Origin: Sphingobacteriales bacterium
Lineage (GTDB): Bacteria > Bacteroidota > Bacteroidia > Chitinophagales > UBA2359
DNA: 64,000 nt
Reading direction: 5' to 3'
Assembly: GCA_016711295.1 (NCBI GenBank)
Contig: JADJTE010000006.1
Location: 302,176 to 366,175, forward strand
The notes beneath the pieces were generated by a model. The model was not told the DNA's origin. It was given only the letters and a program-made list of their open reading frames with translations, and ran no database searches. The translations under genes were made by a program, and so were the position numbers. Below are positions 53,360 through 63,034 of the stretch, piece by piece. Position 1 is the stretch's first letter. Each line of letters opens with the position of its first letter.

Positions 53360-53472
53360 GTAACTATTTAGGGTATAGGGTTTTGGGTATGGGGTAATGA
53401 GCAATACTTATCTAAGTATGCCTGACATCGCTACATATTCGATTAGTTCCCCCTACAAGGCTAAATAGTTAC
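53360..53472. mobile_element. MITE family A, copy A4
   Basis: A 113-bp element starting GTAACTATTTAGGGTATAGG and ending CTAAATAGTTAC, perfect 12-bp termini. Orientation opposite to A1. No 8-bp duplication can be seen. It lies between the transhydrogenase genes and the E2 gene. Confidence 0.82.
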
Positions 53473-53509
53473 CATTTTCTCAGCAAAACAGGTTTTGCAG
53501 CGCATTTGG

Positions 53510-54766
53510 CTATACATTCAACATCAGCCGAATGGGGTCTTCGAGGTATTGTTTGATGCGCACTAAGAAACTAACGGCTTCTTTGCCATCGATAATGCGG
53601 TGGTCGTAGCTAAGTGCTACATACATCATGGGGCGTATTACTACTTGACCGTTGAGTGCTACGGGGCGTTCTTGAATGCTGTGCATACCCAAGATAGCCG
53701 ATTGTGGCGGATTGATGATAGGCGTAGATAGCAGCGACCCAAAAATGCCGCCATTCGTAATGGTAAAGGTACCACCCGACATATCGTCGATAGATAGCGT
53801 ATTGTTGCGGGCTTTGGTGGCTAAGTCTTTGATGCCTAATTCGATATTGTGCAAGCCCATTTGTTCTACATTGCGCAAAACGGGTACGACCAAACCTCGC
53901 TCGGTCGAAACGGCTATCGAAATATCGGCGTAGTTGTGGTATTCGATATAATCGTCTTGTAAATAGGCATTTACTGCCGGAAATTCGAGCAGGGCGCAGG
54001 CGGCGGCTTTGCTAAACAAGGACATAAAGCCCAGCCCTATGCCGTATTTTTTTTCAAATGTTTCTTTATATTTTTTTCGCAGGTCAAAAATGGCAGTCAT
54101 ATCTACTTCGTTAAAAGTAGTGAGCATTGCTGTATTGTTTTTGACATCTACCAAGCGTTTGGCAATAGTTTTGCGCAGGCGGCTCATTTTTTCGCGCGTT
54201 TCGGTGCGTGTGCCCGGTGCAGGCGGCGCACTATGCGACACAGCAGGCGGCGGCGGTGTGGGCGTGGATACCTCAGTTTTGGCGAGGGACTTAGGTGCTG
54301 TTTTTTGCTGCGCTATATAGTTCAGCACGTCTTCTTTCGTAATGCGCCCATCTATGCCTGTGCCTTTTATCAGGGCGGGGTCTATGCCGTTTTCGGCAAT
54401 CAGTTTGGCGGCGGCGGGCGAGGCATGCCCTGTTGCATACGTTACCAGACCTTCGTTGTCGCTATTGTTGGTGGCAGGCGACAGAGGAGGAGGTACGGTA
54501 TCCTTAGCGACAACTTGTGCAGTTGCGGCGGCGGCATCGGTGTCGATAGTGCAGACCAAAGCCCCGATGGGCAAATCGTCGCCTTCTTGGGCAATATAAT
54601 GGATTTTGCCGCGCTCGGCAGACAATTCAAAATTGGTTTTGTCCGACTCAAATTCGCACAATACTTGGTCTAATTGTACTACGCTGCCTTCGGGCGAAAT
54701 TATTTTGGCTAAGGTGACTTCGGTGATTGATTCGCCCACCGAAGGGACTTTGATTTCGATAATCAT
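53510..54766 (-). CDS. sucB: Dihydrolipoyllysine succinyltransferase, E2 of 2-oxoglutarate dehydrogenase
   Basis: Transfers succinyl groups to CoA in the citric acid cycle complex. Intact at 418 residues. The lipoyl domain (residues 1-75) carries the modified lysine in EFESDKTNFEL; a flexible linker leads to the E3-binding domain (HASPAAAKLIAENGIDPALI, KGTGIDGRITKEDVL) near residues 115-155; then a Pro-rich linker and the catalytic domain with NGGIFGSLLSTPIINPPQSA and the active-site segment YDHRIIDGKEAVSFL. The succinyl rather than acetyl role is judged from the start (IEIKVPSVGESITEVTLAKI). The E1 gene is not adjacent. Confidence 0.94.
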   Translation of the reverse strand: MIIEIKVPSVGESITEVTLAKIISPEGSVVQLDQVLCEFESDKTNFELSAERGKIHYIAQEGDDLPIGALVCTIDTDAAAATAQVVAKDTVPPPLSPATNNSDNEGLVTYATGHASPAAAKLIAENGIDPALIKGTGIDGRITKEDVLNYIAQQKTAPKSLAKTEVSTPTPPPPAVSHSAPPAPGTRTETREKMSRLRKTIAKRLVDVKNNTAMLTTFNEVDMTAIFDLRKKYKETFEKKYGIGLGFMSLFSKAAACALLEFPAVNAYLQDDYIEYHNYADISIAVSTERGLVVPVLRNVEQMGLHNIELGIKDLATKARNNTLSIDDMSGGTFTITNGGIFGSLLSTPIINPPQSAILGMHSIQERPVALNGQVVIRPMMYVALSYDHRIIDGKEAVSFLVRIKQYLEDPIRLMLNV

Positions 54767-54794
54767 GACTAATCGTAAATGTTTTTAGCAGTTG

Positions 54795-54802
54795 CAAAGG
54801 TA
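54795..54802 (-). promoter_or_regulatory. -7 element of the sucB promoter
   Basis: CAAAGGTA on the plus strand (TACCTTTG on the minus), 29 bases before the sucB ATG at 54766. Confidence 0.5.
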
Positions 54803-55024
54803 ATAAATAGCCTTTGTATATCCCTAATAATTGCTAAAAACTATTGTAATCCTATTATATTGCCGCCTTTGAACGTAAAAAATTTTTTTTTACCTAACTT
54901 TGCAACGGCTACCCACCCATTACAATAGCCGCCCCGCACCCCGCAACGGAATATTGCAAAAGTGGCAAAATCAGACAAGCAAAAAAAATTACTAAAAAAA
55001 TGCGCAAAATAGAATTTATTGCCG

Positions 55025-55032
55025 TATCTTTG
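55025..55032 (+). promoter_or_regulatory. -7 element of the recA promoter
   Basis: TATCTTTG matches TAnnTTTG, 150 bases before the recA ATG. I see no clear -33 partner and no recognisable LexA box in the AT-rich leader. Confidence 0.45.
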
Positions 55033-55181
55033 TTTTTAATTAGCTAACAATATTAGCCAATTACATAAAAGCATGGATTTGAGCACTTCCAATATAATAT
55101 TTGCATTACTTTTTTCAAACAGAATAAACAAAAAAATACAATAATTAAAATACTTTATTTAATCATACAAATTCTATTAAA

Positions 55182-56245
55182 ATGGCAATTAATCCTGAAA
55201 AGTTGAAATCGCTACAAACCACCGTAGCTAAGTTAGACAAGATTTATGGCAAAGGCACTGTCATGAAATTGGGCGAGAAAAAGACCTTGGATATCGATGT
55301 AATACCTACGGGTTCCTTGGGTTTGGATATTGCATTAGGCATAGGCGGCTATCCTCGCGGGCGCGTTATCGAAATTTATGGTCCTGAATCGTCGGGCAAA
55401 ACTACCCTTGCCCTACACGCCATTGCCGAGGTGAACCGTCGCGGCGGCTTGGCGGCTTTTATCGATGCCGAACACGCCTTTGACAAGAGCTATGCCGAAA
55501 AATTAGGCGTTGATACGGACAACCTCCTCATCTCACAGCCCGACAACGGCGAGCAAGCCCTCGAAATTGCCGAACACCTCATTCGGTCGGCTGCCTTAGA
55601 TATTGTGGTTATCGACTCGGTAGCTGCCTTAGTGCCCCGAGCAGAGTTAGAGGGCGAAATGGGCGAATCAAAAATGGGCTTACAAGCACGCCTTATGTCG
55701 CAAGCCCTCCGCAAACTCGCTGGAACTATCAACAAAACGGGGTGTATCTGCATCTTTATCAACCAATTGCGCGATAAAATAGGTGTTATGTTCGGCAATC
55801 CCGAAACGACAACAGGCGGTAATGCGCTTAAATTTTATAGCTCTATCCGCCTCGATATCAGACGTTTGGCACAAATCAAAGAAGGCAACGACGTAGTAGG
55901 CAACCGCACCAAAGTGAAAGTAGTCAAAAATAAAATGGCTCCGCCTTTCAAATTTACCGAATTTGACATCGTATATGGCGAAGGTGTATCGAAATTGGGC
56001 GAAATTATCGACTATGCCACCGAATTGGATATATTGGGCAAAAGCGGCTCGTGGTATAGTTTCGAGGGCAAAAAGTAGGGCAGGGGCGCGAAAACGTCAA
56101 AAAATTCTTGCGCGACAACCCCGAACTGACCAAAGAACTGGAACGCCGCATCAAAGCCCTCGTATTTAGCGGCAAAGCTGAATTGAACAACGTAGAAGCA
56201 GGGACATCGGATAACGACGATTCAGATGACGATTTGGATTCGTAG
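55182..56245 (+). CDS. recA: Recombinase RecA (one frameshift near the 3' end)
   Basis: ATP-dependent strand-exchange protein and SOS co-protease. Walker A is GPESSGKTTLALHAI near residue 68; VVIDSVAALVPRAELEGEMG is Walker B with the L1 region; NQLRDKIGVMFGNPETTTGG contains L2. The frame breaks at an A5 run near 56071-56075; six A's convert the stop after GKK into VGQGRENVKKFLRDNPELTK and an acidic tail (SDNDDSDDDLDS) ending at TAG 56243-56245. Restored length is 354 residues, the family norm. An intact recA is expected, so this break is a good marker of sequence error. Confidence 0.96.
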
Positions 56246-56310
56246 CCAATTGCGTGCTTAATGCTTGGGTGTGCAGCACGCCAAGTAGCTACTCGCGCAA
56301 TAGATATAAC

Positions 56311-56574
56311 GTAACTATTTAGGCAACTTCGCCACTATGCTATTCATTAGATTTCCTGCAAAAGTAAGAAATCGAAAATTTAACCTTAAATTTGAGCGTT
56401 GCGGAGATTACACCTTAATCAGTTCTTAAAATGCCGTAGGCATGTTATATTAGCACCAGGCAGATACGATTCTTAGAATGCCGTAGGTATGGCATCTAAC
56501 ATTATATCTGTGGGGAATAAATGCGACCTACAAACATAAATTAGAATAGAGGGGCGCAATGCCTAAATAGTTAC
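56311..56574. mobile_element. MITE family A, long copy A7, with 8-bp target duplication
   Basis: A 264-bp element from GTAACTATTTAGGCA to TGCCTAAATAGTTAC (15-bp perfect termini). GATATAAC is repeated exactly on both sides (56303-56310 and 56575-56582). Inside are two copies of AATGCCGTAGG(C/T)ATG. No ORF. Confidence 0.88.
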
Positions 56575-56697
56575 GATATAACAATATTGGCACAACCTTT
56601 CCTTTTTTCAGGGGCGGGTTGTGCCAATATATTTTTAACGTTTATCCTTAATAATTTTATGTTTGTTCGCTTGCGCAGCAGCCAAGCGCATCTTATC

Positions 56698-57318
56698 TTA
56701 GAAACTCGTTCCTTCGGGCTGATAAACGTATTTAAATGTATAATACTTCGATGGGGAAGTTGCGTCGGGGCTGGCGGGGGCATTTTCGTAGTAGCTGATA
56801 ATTTCCATTTTAGCGTATTTGCCGTCATGGGTTTTTACTACAAATATTTTTCCTGCAATTGCCGAAACTATATTAGTGGCACCGTCATAGTTATACCAAC
56901 CGTTTCCGCTTCCTGTTGGGATAGCGTAGGTATTGGGGCCGTCTTGTTTGAAAGTCGATACTTCGGGTACTTTAACTACGTCTTCTAATGTACTTGTAAG
57001 CATGCTTGCGGCTCCGGTTCCTGTGCGGGTTGGTTCGTCTGCAATGCCGACGGCTGCCCCTCCGTTGACTAAGATTGTAGTGCCGCGAAATGCAATATCC
57101 CAAGAATCGTCAGTAACTACGGCATCTCGCGAGAAGCTAAATTTAGTAAATGCTCCTCCTACGGGCTGCCCTTGCCCGCCTGTTTGTGGTGCATACAAGT
57201 TTGAGTAGGTCTCTGTTTCTAACTCTTCGGGTATTATAGGTTCGTCTTTTGAGCAAGATGTAGCCAAAGCGACGACCAAAAGTAGTAAAATTGATTTAAA
57301 AAAACTTAGATTGAACAT
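56698..57318 (-). CDS. HmuY-family haem-binding lipoprotein
   Basis: An intact 206-residue protein. Signal and lipobox: LLLLVVALATSCSKDEP, so Cys22 is lipidated. The mature domain has HmuY features: FTKFSFSRDAVVTDDSWDIA, FRGTTILVNGGAAVG, KIFVVKTHDGKYAKMEIISY and a closing YYTFKYVYQPEG. HmuY-type proteins capture haem at the outer membrane and pass it to the TonB-dependent partner encoded directly upstream in this transcript (57372-59443). Haem ligands cannot be assigned from sequence alone. Confidence 0.88.
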   Translation of the reverse strand: MFNLSFFKSILLLLVVALATSCSKDEPIIPEELETETYSNLYAPQTGGQGQPVGGAFTKFSFSRDAVVTDDSWDIAFRGTTILVNGGAAVGIADEPTRTGTGAASMLTSTLEDVVKVPEVSTFKQDGPNTYAIPTGSGNGWYNYDGATNIVSAIAGKIFVVKTHDGKYAKMEIISYYENAPASPDATSPSKYYTFKYVYQPEGTSF

Positions 57319-57371
57319 GATTTAAAAATTTATTATTTATAAAATTTATTTGATATTTTTATTATGTTTGC

Positions 57372-59443
57372 TTAAAATTGATATTGTAGTCTTGTAAAGA
57401 ATTGTATTCCTGGCAAGTTAGAAATGTTATTTCGGTCTGTATAATTAAATAAGTTATTGGCTCCGGCTTGCAGCGTAATGCCGTATTTAAAGTCTTTGCT
57501 TAGGGTAAGGTTGCTTACAAAATATCCTTTTACAAATCCGTCGTGCTGGTCTAATATATTGTTGCTATTGGAGTCGAAAATTCCGTATTTGCTTCTATAA
57601 AAAACGCGGGCGTTGATAGATGTTTTAATTGAGGGTATCGAATAATTGATTTTGATATTTGCAGTATGATTAGAGCGGTTATATAATCCGAAATAATCGC
57701 CTGGTTTCAGTCTGAACGATGATAATGTAGCTGGGTCACGGGCAAATATTTCTCCTCTTTCGATTTGGTCTACGATATTTTGGTCTTTGGCAATCAAATA
57801 TTGGTAGCCCCCGGAAATGGAAAGGTCTGAATTTATTTTGTAGGTAGCGTTAAACTCTAAACCGTATGTAAATATTTTGTTTATATTGAAATAGGAAAAA
57901 ACGTTTTGTCCGTTTGCTTTTTGGGCAATTATTTTTGTATCTATTAAGTTTTCTATTGCGTTATAAAACAAATTATAGTCGAATGATAGTTTATTTTTTT
58001 TATAATAGCCTCCAAAATTGAAATTGATAGAACTTTCGGGTTTTAGCGGGTCTGAAAAATCGATATTATTGCTAAACAAAATTTGCCCTTGGCTTTGGAG
58101 TAATGCGAGTTTTTCTTCTGCTACATTATAGCCCAAAACGGTATAGCCAACTGATGAATTAGTAAAATCAAAGAACAATTGTCTTAGGTCGGGAGCTTTG
58201 TAGCCGTATCCTACCGATGTTTTTAAAGATAAATTGTCGTTCCATTTATAGTTTATCCCAATTTTTGGGCTAAATTGAGATTGGTATTGGTGATGCTTGT
58301 CGTATCGGAAGCCGAGTAGGATATTCCATTTTTCTTTCAGAAACCATTCCGCCTGCCCAAAAATATATTCCGAATTTAGCGTTGCTTTTTTTTCAAAATA
58401 AGTTCTGTCTAATGTTTCATAATTCAGCCCAATTCCCATAATAAAAGCATTTCTGCCTATTTTGTATTGCGAGCGGATTTCGGGTCGATAGAACCACTGA
58501 TTATAATCGCTTTCTTCAAACAATTGATGGTTCGAATCATTCAAATACTCTTTGCTCTTATAATGGGTAATGTATAGGTCGTACATCAATTTAAATTTAT
58601 CAGAAACGGCTTGGTTTAGCAATAGTGAGTTGTTCCATTCATCAATTTTGCTATCACCTGCATATTTATTAGCCCCTATTTCAGATTTATAATCTTGCTT
58701 TTGGCTACTGATTCTCGAATTGAGAGAAAGGTTAATTTTATCGGAAAAATTGATTTTTATTTTGGGTTGGATACTAAGGTCGTAATACGGCTCTACGGTT
58801 TGTAAAAAATAGCTTTCCGAAAGGTTATAGCCATTTGTCGATAAATAATTTCCAAAAAATTCTACGCCTATTTTTTTCTTGCCATATTGGAGGCTTGTAG
58901 ATGCTTCGTGCGTACCAAACGATGCCAATTTATAGTTGATATCTCCTTTCAATCTTTCAGTTATCTTGGGCTTTTTGGTAATGATATTCAACACACCCGC
59001 CAATGCCTCTGAGCCATACAGACAAGAAGAAGCACCTTTTATAATTTCGATTTTTTCGATATTATTGACAGAAATCCGCGTCAAGTCTAATGTTCCTGCG
59101 CTCCTGCCAAATAGAGGCTGCCCGTCGATTAAAATCATCACATACGCAGCATCTAAGCCTTGCATCTGAATGCCTTCGCCGCCACCAAAATCGGGTACGG
59201 TTATTAGCCCTGTTTGCTCTTGGATAATTTCATTCAAACGACTTAAGCCCGATTTTTGAACACTTCCCGCGTTATTACCTGTGTAGGCAGCGGAAGGGTG
59301 GCTACATTTCGGTCAGTTCTTGTTCCTGTAACAACAACCTCTTGAAGTTGGCTCATTTTTATAGAATCAGTAGCAACTTGGGCAAGCGAAACTTGAGCAA
59401 AAAAAAGAAAAAACAATGCTCTTATGCCTTTTTCAAATTTCAT
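57372..59443 (-). CDS. TonB-dependent outer-membrane receptor, HmuR-like (one frameshift)
   Basis: Restored length is 690 residues. Signal peptide FEKGIRALFFLFFAQVSLAQ; TonB-box region LQEVVVTGTRTDRNVATLP; plug domain with QGLDAAYVMILIDGQPLFGR and KIEIIKGASSCLYGSEALAG, followed by a beta-barrel of many alternating strands ending GIQFFTRLQYQF. The frame breaks near 59262: as read it stops after REVFKNRA; one extra G gives REVVQKSGLSRLNEIIQEQTG. It lies 53 bases upstream of the HmuY gene on the same strand, so haem or haemoprotein import is inferred. The gene is clearly AT-richer than its housekeeping neighbours. Confidence 0.9.
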
Positions 59444-59572
59444 TCCTAATGGTTCGTAGAAGTTAGTGGTTATTGGAAAAATCGTACCTTTGTCGCCTAA
59501 AAAGTAGGGCTATGCACATGACCAACGCGCCTCGCACAGTATCAACTATCTAAACTATTAAAATTTACGGCG

Positions 59573-59580
59573 CAAAGGTA
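59573..59580 (-). promoter_or_regulatory. -7 element of the hmuR-hmuY transcript
   Basis: CAAAGGTA on the plus strand (TACCTTTG on the minus), 130 bases before the receptor's ATG. I could not recognise a Fur box nearby. Confidence 0.45.
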
Positions 59581-59704
59581 GGGGCAAATTAAGTGAGGCT
59601 GTTTTAGTAGTTGGGAAAAGTTTTTTAGTTATCAGGAATAATTCGTTTGCCTCGAATTGGGTCAAAGTATTTTGGTCAAGATTGCCGATACTATTTGGCA
59701 GCAA

Positions 59705-59809
59705 TTCTCGTTGTAAAAAATTTGATACTATATATTTGGCTGATATAGTGCAACATACAATTGGTTACAAACAGTAATTATTTTATCCATATTTTTTTTA
59801 CAACGAGAA
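59705..59809. repeat. Inverted-repeat unit of 105 bp
   Basis: TTCTCGTTGTAAAAAA (59705-59720) and its exact inverse (59794-59809) enclose 73 bases of AT-rich DNA between the DUF6607 stop and the receptor promoter. It may be a small MITE of a third type or a long terminator arm; no target duplication is visible. The rest of 59444-59828 holds only the promoter noted above. Confidence 0.5.
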
Positions 59810-59828
59810 CTACCAAATCACTGATTAA

Positions 59829-60722
59829 TTATTTAGATATAATAAAGTCATCAATTATTTTATCAATATCTGCCTGATTACCATCTGCCATTAAGGCATT
59901 CAAGTGTATATGTAGCGGTTTTTCATCAATATCGCTTTTCAATTTTATATCTTTGTTTTTCGCCAACTCGACAGCCCATTTTGCCCGAACCTTTTTCCAA
60001 AAATCCTTGTTCTGTTCCCACCATTTTTGGGCATATTCGCATTTTGAATCATCAATTTTTGTATACGTATTATAGCCTTTTTCCTGCGCCAAAACATAGT
60101 CTCTTCCTTTTTTGTCTCTTATAATCTTGTCGTTATCTTGGCTGTGAACCCAACCATCTTTTACTATCTCATGCACATTTCTGCGTTTTGTAATATTATA
60201 ATCATCTCTTTGCGTGTATTCCCTTCTCGGAAGCGGAGCGTTGGTTGTGCTTTCCCAAAAGGTGCGCCCATCAACATGAAGCCAAGTTGCACTTCCTTCA
60301 TATCTCAGTTTGTCATCAACCTCAAACACTTTTTGAGTCCATTGCCCTTTTACCGATTCGTCTGATAAGGCTTTAAATTTCCAATCATTGAACCCATTAT
60401 ATTCGTAGGCACTTGTGTTTTCATACAACCAATCTTGGCGCCAATGCTTTATAATCATCTCCTCTCCAAGAATTAACAAGTGTTGAAGCGAAATTTTTTT
60501 AGGCTTATCTTCCAACAAATATACCCATTCAAATGCCGTCTCATGCTTTACTCCTGATGGCTTGTAATTGGCAGTATCCTTGGGATATTGGAACGTCTCT
60601 GCAAAATTGAACTTGACTTCATAGCAACCGCACATTGCCTTTATTGCCTTTGCATCTTCTGCTTTTTGGGCATAACTCGAAAATGATAAAAATAACGCAA
60701 AAATTAAAACGAGTGACTTCAT
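59829..60722 (-). CDS. DUF6607-family secreted protein
   Basis: An intact 297-residue protein with a signal peptide (SLVLIFALFLSFSSYAQ). The mature part matches the DUF6607 family: AMCGCYEVKFNFAETFQYP, HLLILGEEMIIKHWRQDWLY, GQWTQKVFEVDDKLRYEGSA, TWLHVDGRTFWESTTNAPLP and KWWEQNKDFWKKVRAKW. No activity is established for the family. From memory it is often found near HmuY/TonB receptor genes, and here it lies immediately upstream on the same strand with its own promoter, which suggests a role in haem handling. Like its neighbours it is AT-rich. Confidence 0.85.
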   Translation of the reverse strand: MKSLVLIFALFLSFSSYAQKAEDAKAIKAMCGCYEVKFNFAETFQYPKDTANYKPSGVKHETAFEWVYLLEDKPKKISLQHLLILGEEMIIKHWRQDWLYENTSAYEYNGFNDWKFKALSDESVKGQWTQKVFEVDDKLRYEGSATWLHVDGRTFWESTTNAPLPRREYTQRDDYNITKRRNVHEIVKDGWVHSQDNDKIIRDKKGRDYVLAQEKGYNTYTKIDDSKCEYAQKWWEQNKDFWKKVRAKWAVELAKNKDIKLKSDIDEKPLHIHLNALMADGNQADIDKIIDDFIISK

Positions 60723-60757
60723 TTTGTTTTTATTTAGACTAATTAAAAATTATGCTG

Positions 60758-60765
60758 CAAAGGTA
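60758..60765 (-). promoter_or_regulatory. -7 element of the DUF6607 gene
   Basis: CAAAGGTA on the plus strand (TACCTTTG on the minus), 36 bases before the ATG at 60722. Confidence 0.5.
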
Positions 60766-60860
60766 AAGGCAAACAAAGCAGTTCAGTTTTAGAAATCGGT
60801 AAAACCATTTTAGAAATCGGTAATAATATGCCTTTTGGTTTAAAATTTATAAAAAGTAAT

Positions 60861-60959
60861 GTACCTATTTAGGGTATAGGGTAATGAGCAATGCTTATCT
60901 AATAATGCCTGAAATCATTGCATATTCGATTAGTTCCTCCTACAAGGCTAAATAGTGTT
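60861..60959. mobile_element. MITE family A, copy A5
   Basis: Starts GTACCTATTTAGGGTATAGG and ends near CTAAATAGTGTT, same orientation as A3 and A4, with one end eroded where it meets the family-C repeat. No target duplication. Confidence 0.7.
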
Positions 60960-61290
60960 CTGATTTTTAAGTTTTATCCACTTACCTTACACGAGTTTCA
61001 TGCCTACGGTATGCTCAGGCTTGTGTCTATTAGGTGTTACTGCTGTAATATGCCTACGACATTTTAAATATAATATATATTAAATATTTTTTATAATATA
61101 CCATAAATTATTGATAATCAGTAAATTATATCTTGTATAAATTTCCCTCTTTGAGGGGGTCAGGGGGAGTTCTTGAACTAATATCTCAATTATCTAACGC
61201 TATTTCCTAAGTCTTAACGCTTGGAAATGGATACATGATAGGCAAAATTAATACTCAAAACTTAAAAGTCAGACCAATAGTTACCAAAAT
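60957..61290 (-). repeat. Family-C repeat, inverted copy C3
   Basis: The reverse complement of copy C2: it carries CGAGTTTCATGCCTACGGTA, ATTTCCCTCTTTGAGGGGG and TTAATACTCAAAACTTAAAA in order. It directly follows MITE A5, filling the gap before the flippase gene. Confidence 0.75.
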
Positions 61291-61460
61291 AACATTTATA
61301 AGCAAAGATTGAGCTACTCAACAAGTAACTATTTTTACCCATCAAGCATTATCCTGTATTCATTTGAATTACTGTAATATTAGCGAAAAATGTCACTTAT
61401 TGCATCATCAAAACAAAAATCGCCCTATATTTTCTACACAAAACACATTAATCGCTATAT

Positions 61461-62968
61461 ATGAGCAACGGCAATATGGGATTATTAAAAAAATTGGCAG
61501 GACAAACCGCCATCTATGGTGTCAGCAGTATTTTGGGGCGTATGCTCAATTGGCTACTCGTGCCCCTACATACGCGCATCTTTGTCGAAGCTGATTATGG
61601 CATCGTGACCGAGCTATATAGTTATGTTGCTTTTCTGAACATACTATATATACCGGCATGAAACCGCCTATTTTCGATACGTCAAAGAAAGCAACCAACA
61701 CCCCGATACAGTCTATAATACCGCTTTGCTTCGCTTACTGCCAGCGGGCTGCTCAGGTTCTGCTATCCTCATCATATAGCGCAGCCCCATACTATGGCTT
61801 TGCAATATCCCGACAACTCGGAATATATCGTCTATTTCGGATTGATATTGGCACTCGACACCTTAGTAACTATCCCCTTTGCCCGACTGCGCTACGAAGA
61901 AAAAGCGATCCGATTTGCTACCTTACGCCTCATTAATATTGGTATCAACGTAGGGCTAAACGTATTTTTCTTTATCGTTTGCCCCAAAATGAGCGGGTCT
62001 CCCGTTTTTGATGCCCTCTACGACCCCAATGTAGGTATCGGTTATATATTTTTGAGCAATCTTATCGCCGCACTCGTCACATTCCTGATGCTCGTGCCCG
62101 ATATGGCACGCGCCACCTTATACAGCCGCACTTGGCGCGTATTAGATGCCCAATTGTGGCGCAATATGATAATTTATGCCCTACCTTTGCTTGTAGTCGG
62201 GTTTGCAGGCACTATCAACGAAATGCTCGACCGTATCTTGTTCAAACACCTCTACCCCGCCGACACGACCACCACCCTACAACAATTGGGTATCTACGGA
62301 GCCTGCTACCGACTGTGTATCATTATGAGCCTCTTCACACAAGCCTATCGGTTTGCCGCCGAACCGTTTTTCTTTGCCCAATCAAACCGCGAAAACGCAC
62401 CCCAAGTATATGCCGATTCGATGAAATATTTCGTCATTGTGGGGCTGATGGTCTTGGTCGGGGTGCCGTTTTTCATGGACTTAGTTAAATTGCTCATCGG
62501 CAGCCGCTACCACGAAGGACTGGGCGTAGTGCCCATATTGCTGCTCTCGCACCTATTGCTGGGCATTTATTACAATCTGTCGATTTGGTATAAACTAACC
62601 AACCACACCACTTGGGGAGCGATAATCTCAGTAGGTGGTTCATTACTCACTATCGCGCTCAATATAGCCCTCATACCGCACTACGGCTATTGGGGTGCTG
62701 CCATTGCCAACCTCGTTTGTTATAGCGCAATGACCGTTGCTTCGTATATATGGGGACAAAAATACTATCCAGTACCTTATAACTTAGGGCGCATAGCAGT
62801 TTATACAGCAGTGGCAATGGGCTTGATTGCACTCAACGAATGGGTATTGCAGCCCAGCCACATCGCCAAATTGGATTTATACGCCATACGCCTCGTATTG
62901 CTAACCCCATTTTGAGTGCTATTATATGGCGTGAAAAGAAAACAACCGCCCTTCAAAGCCTAAACTAA
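61461..62968 (+). CDS. Polysaccharide/lipid flippase of the MOP superfamily (Wzx-like), several frameshifts
   Basis: Restored length is about 500 residues with about 13-14 membrane helices. The start MSNGNMGLLKKLAGQTAIYG leads into SSILGRMLNWLLVPLHTRIF, a typical Wzx/RfbX first helix; MDETAYFRYV-like residues follow. The long intact piece (61794-62915) carries the rest, including YALPLLVVGFAGTINEMLDR near its middle and YGYWGAAIANLVCYSAM near the end. Frames break near 61650-61665, 61745-61790 and 62912; the true C-terminus reads LSAIIWREKKTTALQSLN and stops at 62966-62968. The substrate (O-antigen, capsule or other lipid-linked sugar) is unknown; no glycosyltransferases lie nearby. Confidence 0.85.
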
Positions 62969-63034
62969 GCCTACCCCATACGCGCATTACTGATATTTAT
63001 TTCATCGGCAAACAAAGCAAAACTTCCTCGTACC

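Noticed and set aside
53272..53509. Hidden remnant of the transhydrogenase alpha-1 gene
   Set aside because: The gap holds only the MITE and AT-rich DNA, with no NAD-binding motif in any frame.
56060..56090. Programmed frameshift or short RecA
   Set aside because: The same kind of break occurs in many unrelated genes here, and one A restores the normal RecA C-terminus, so a technical error is the simpler explanation.
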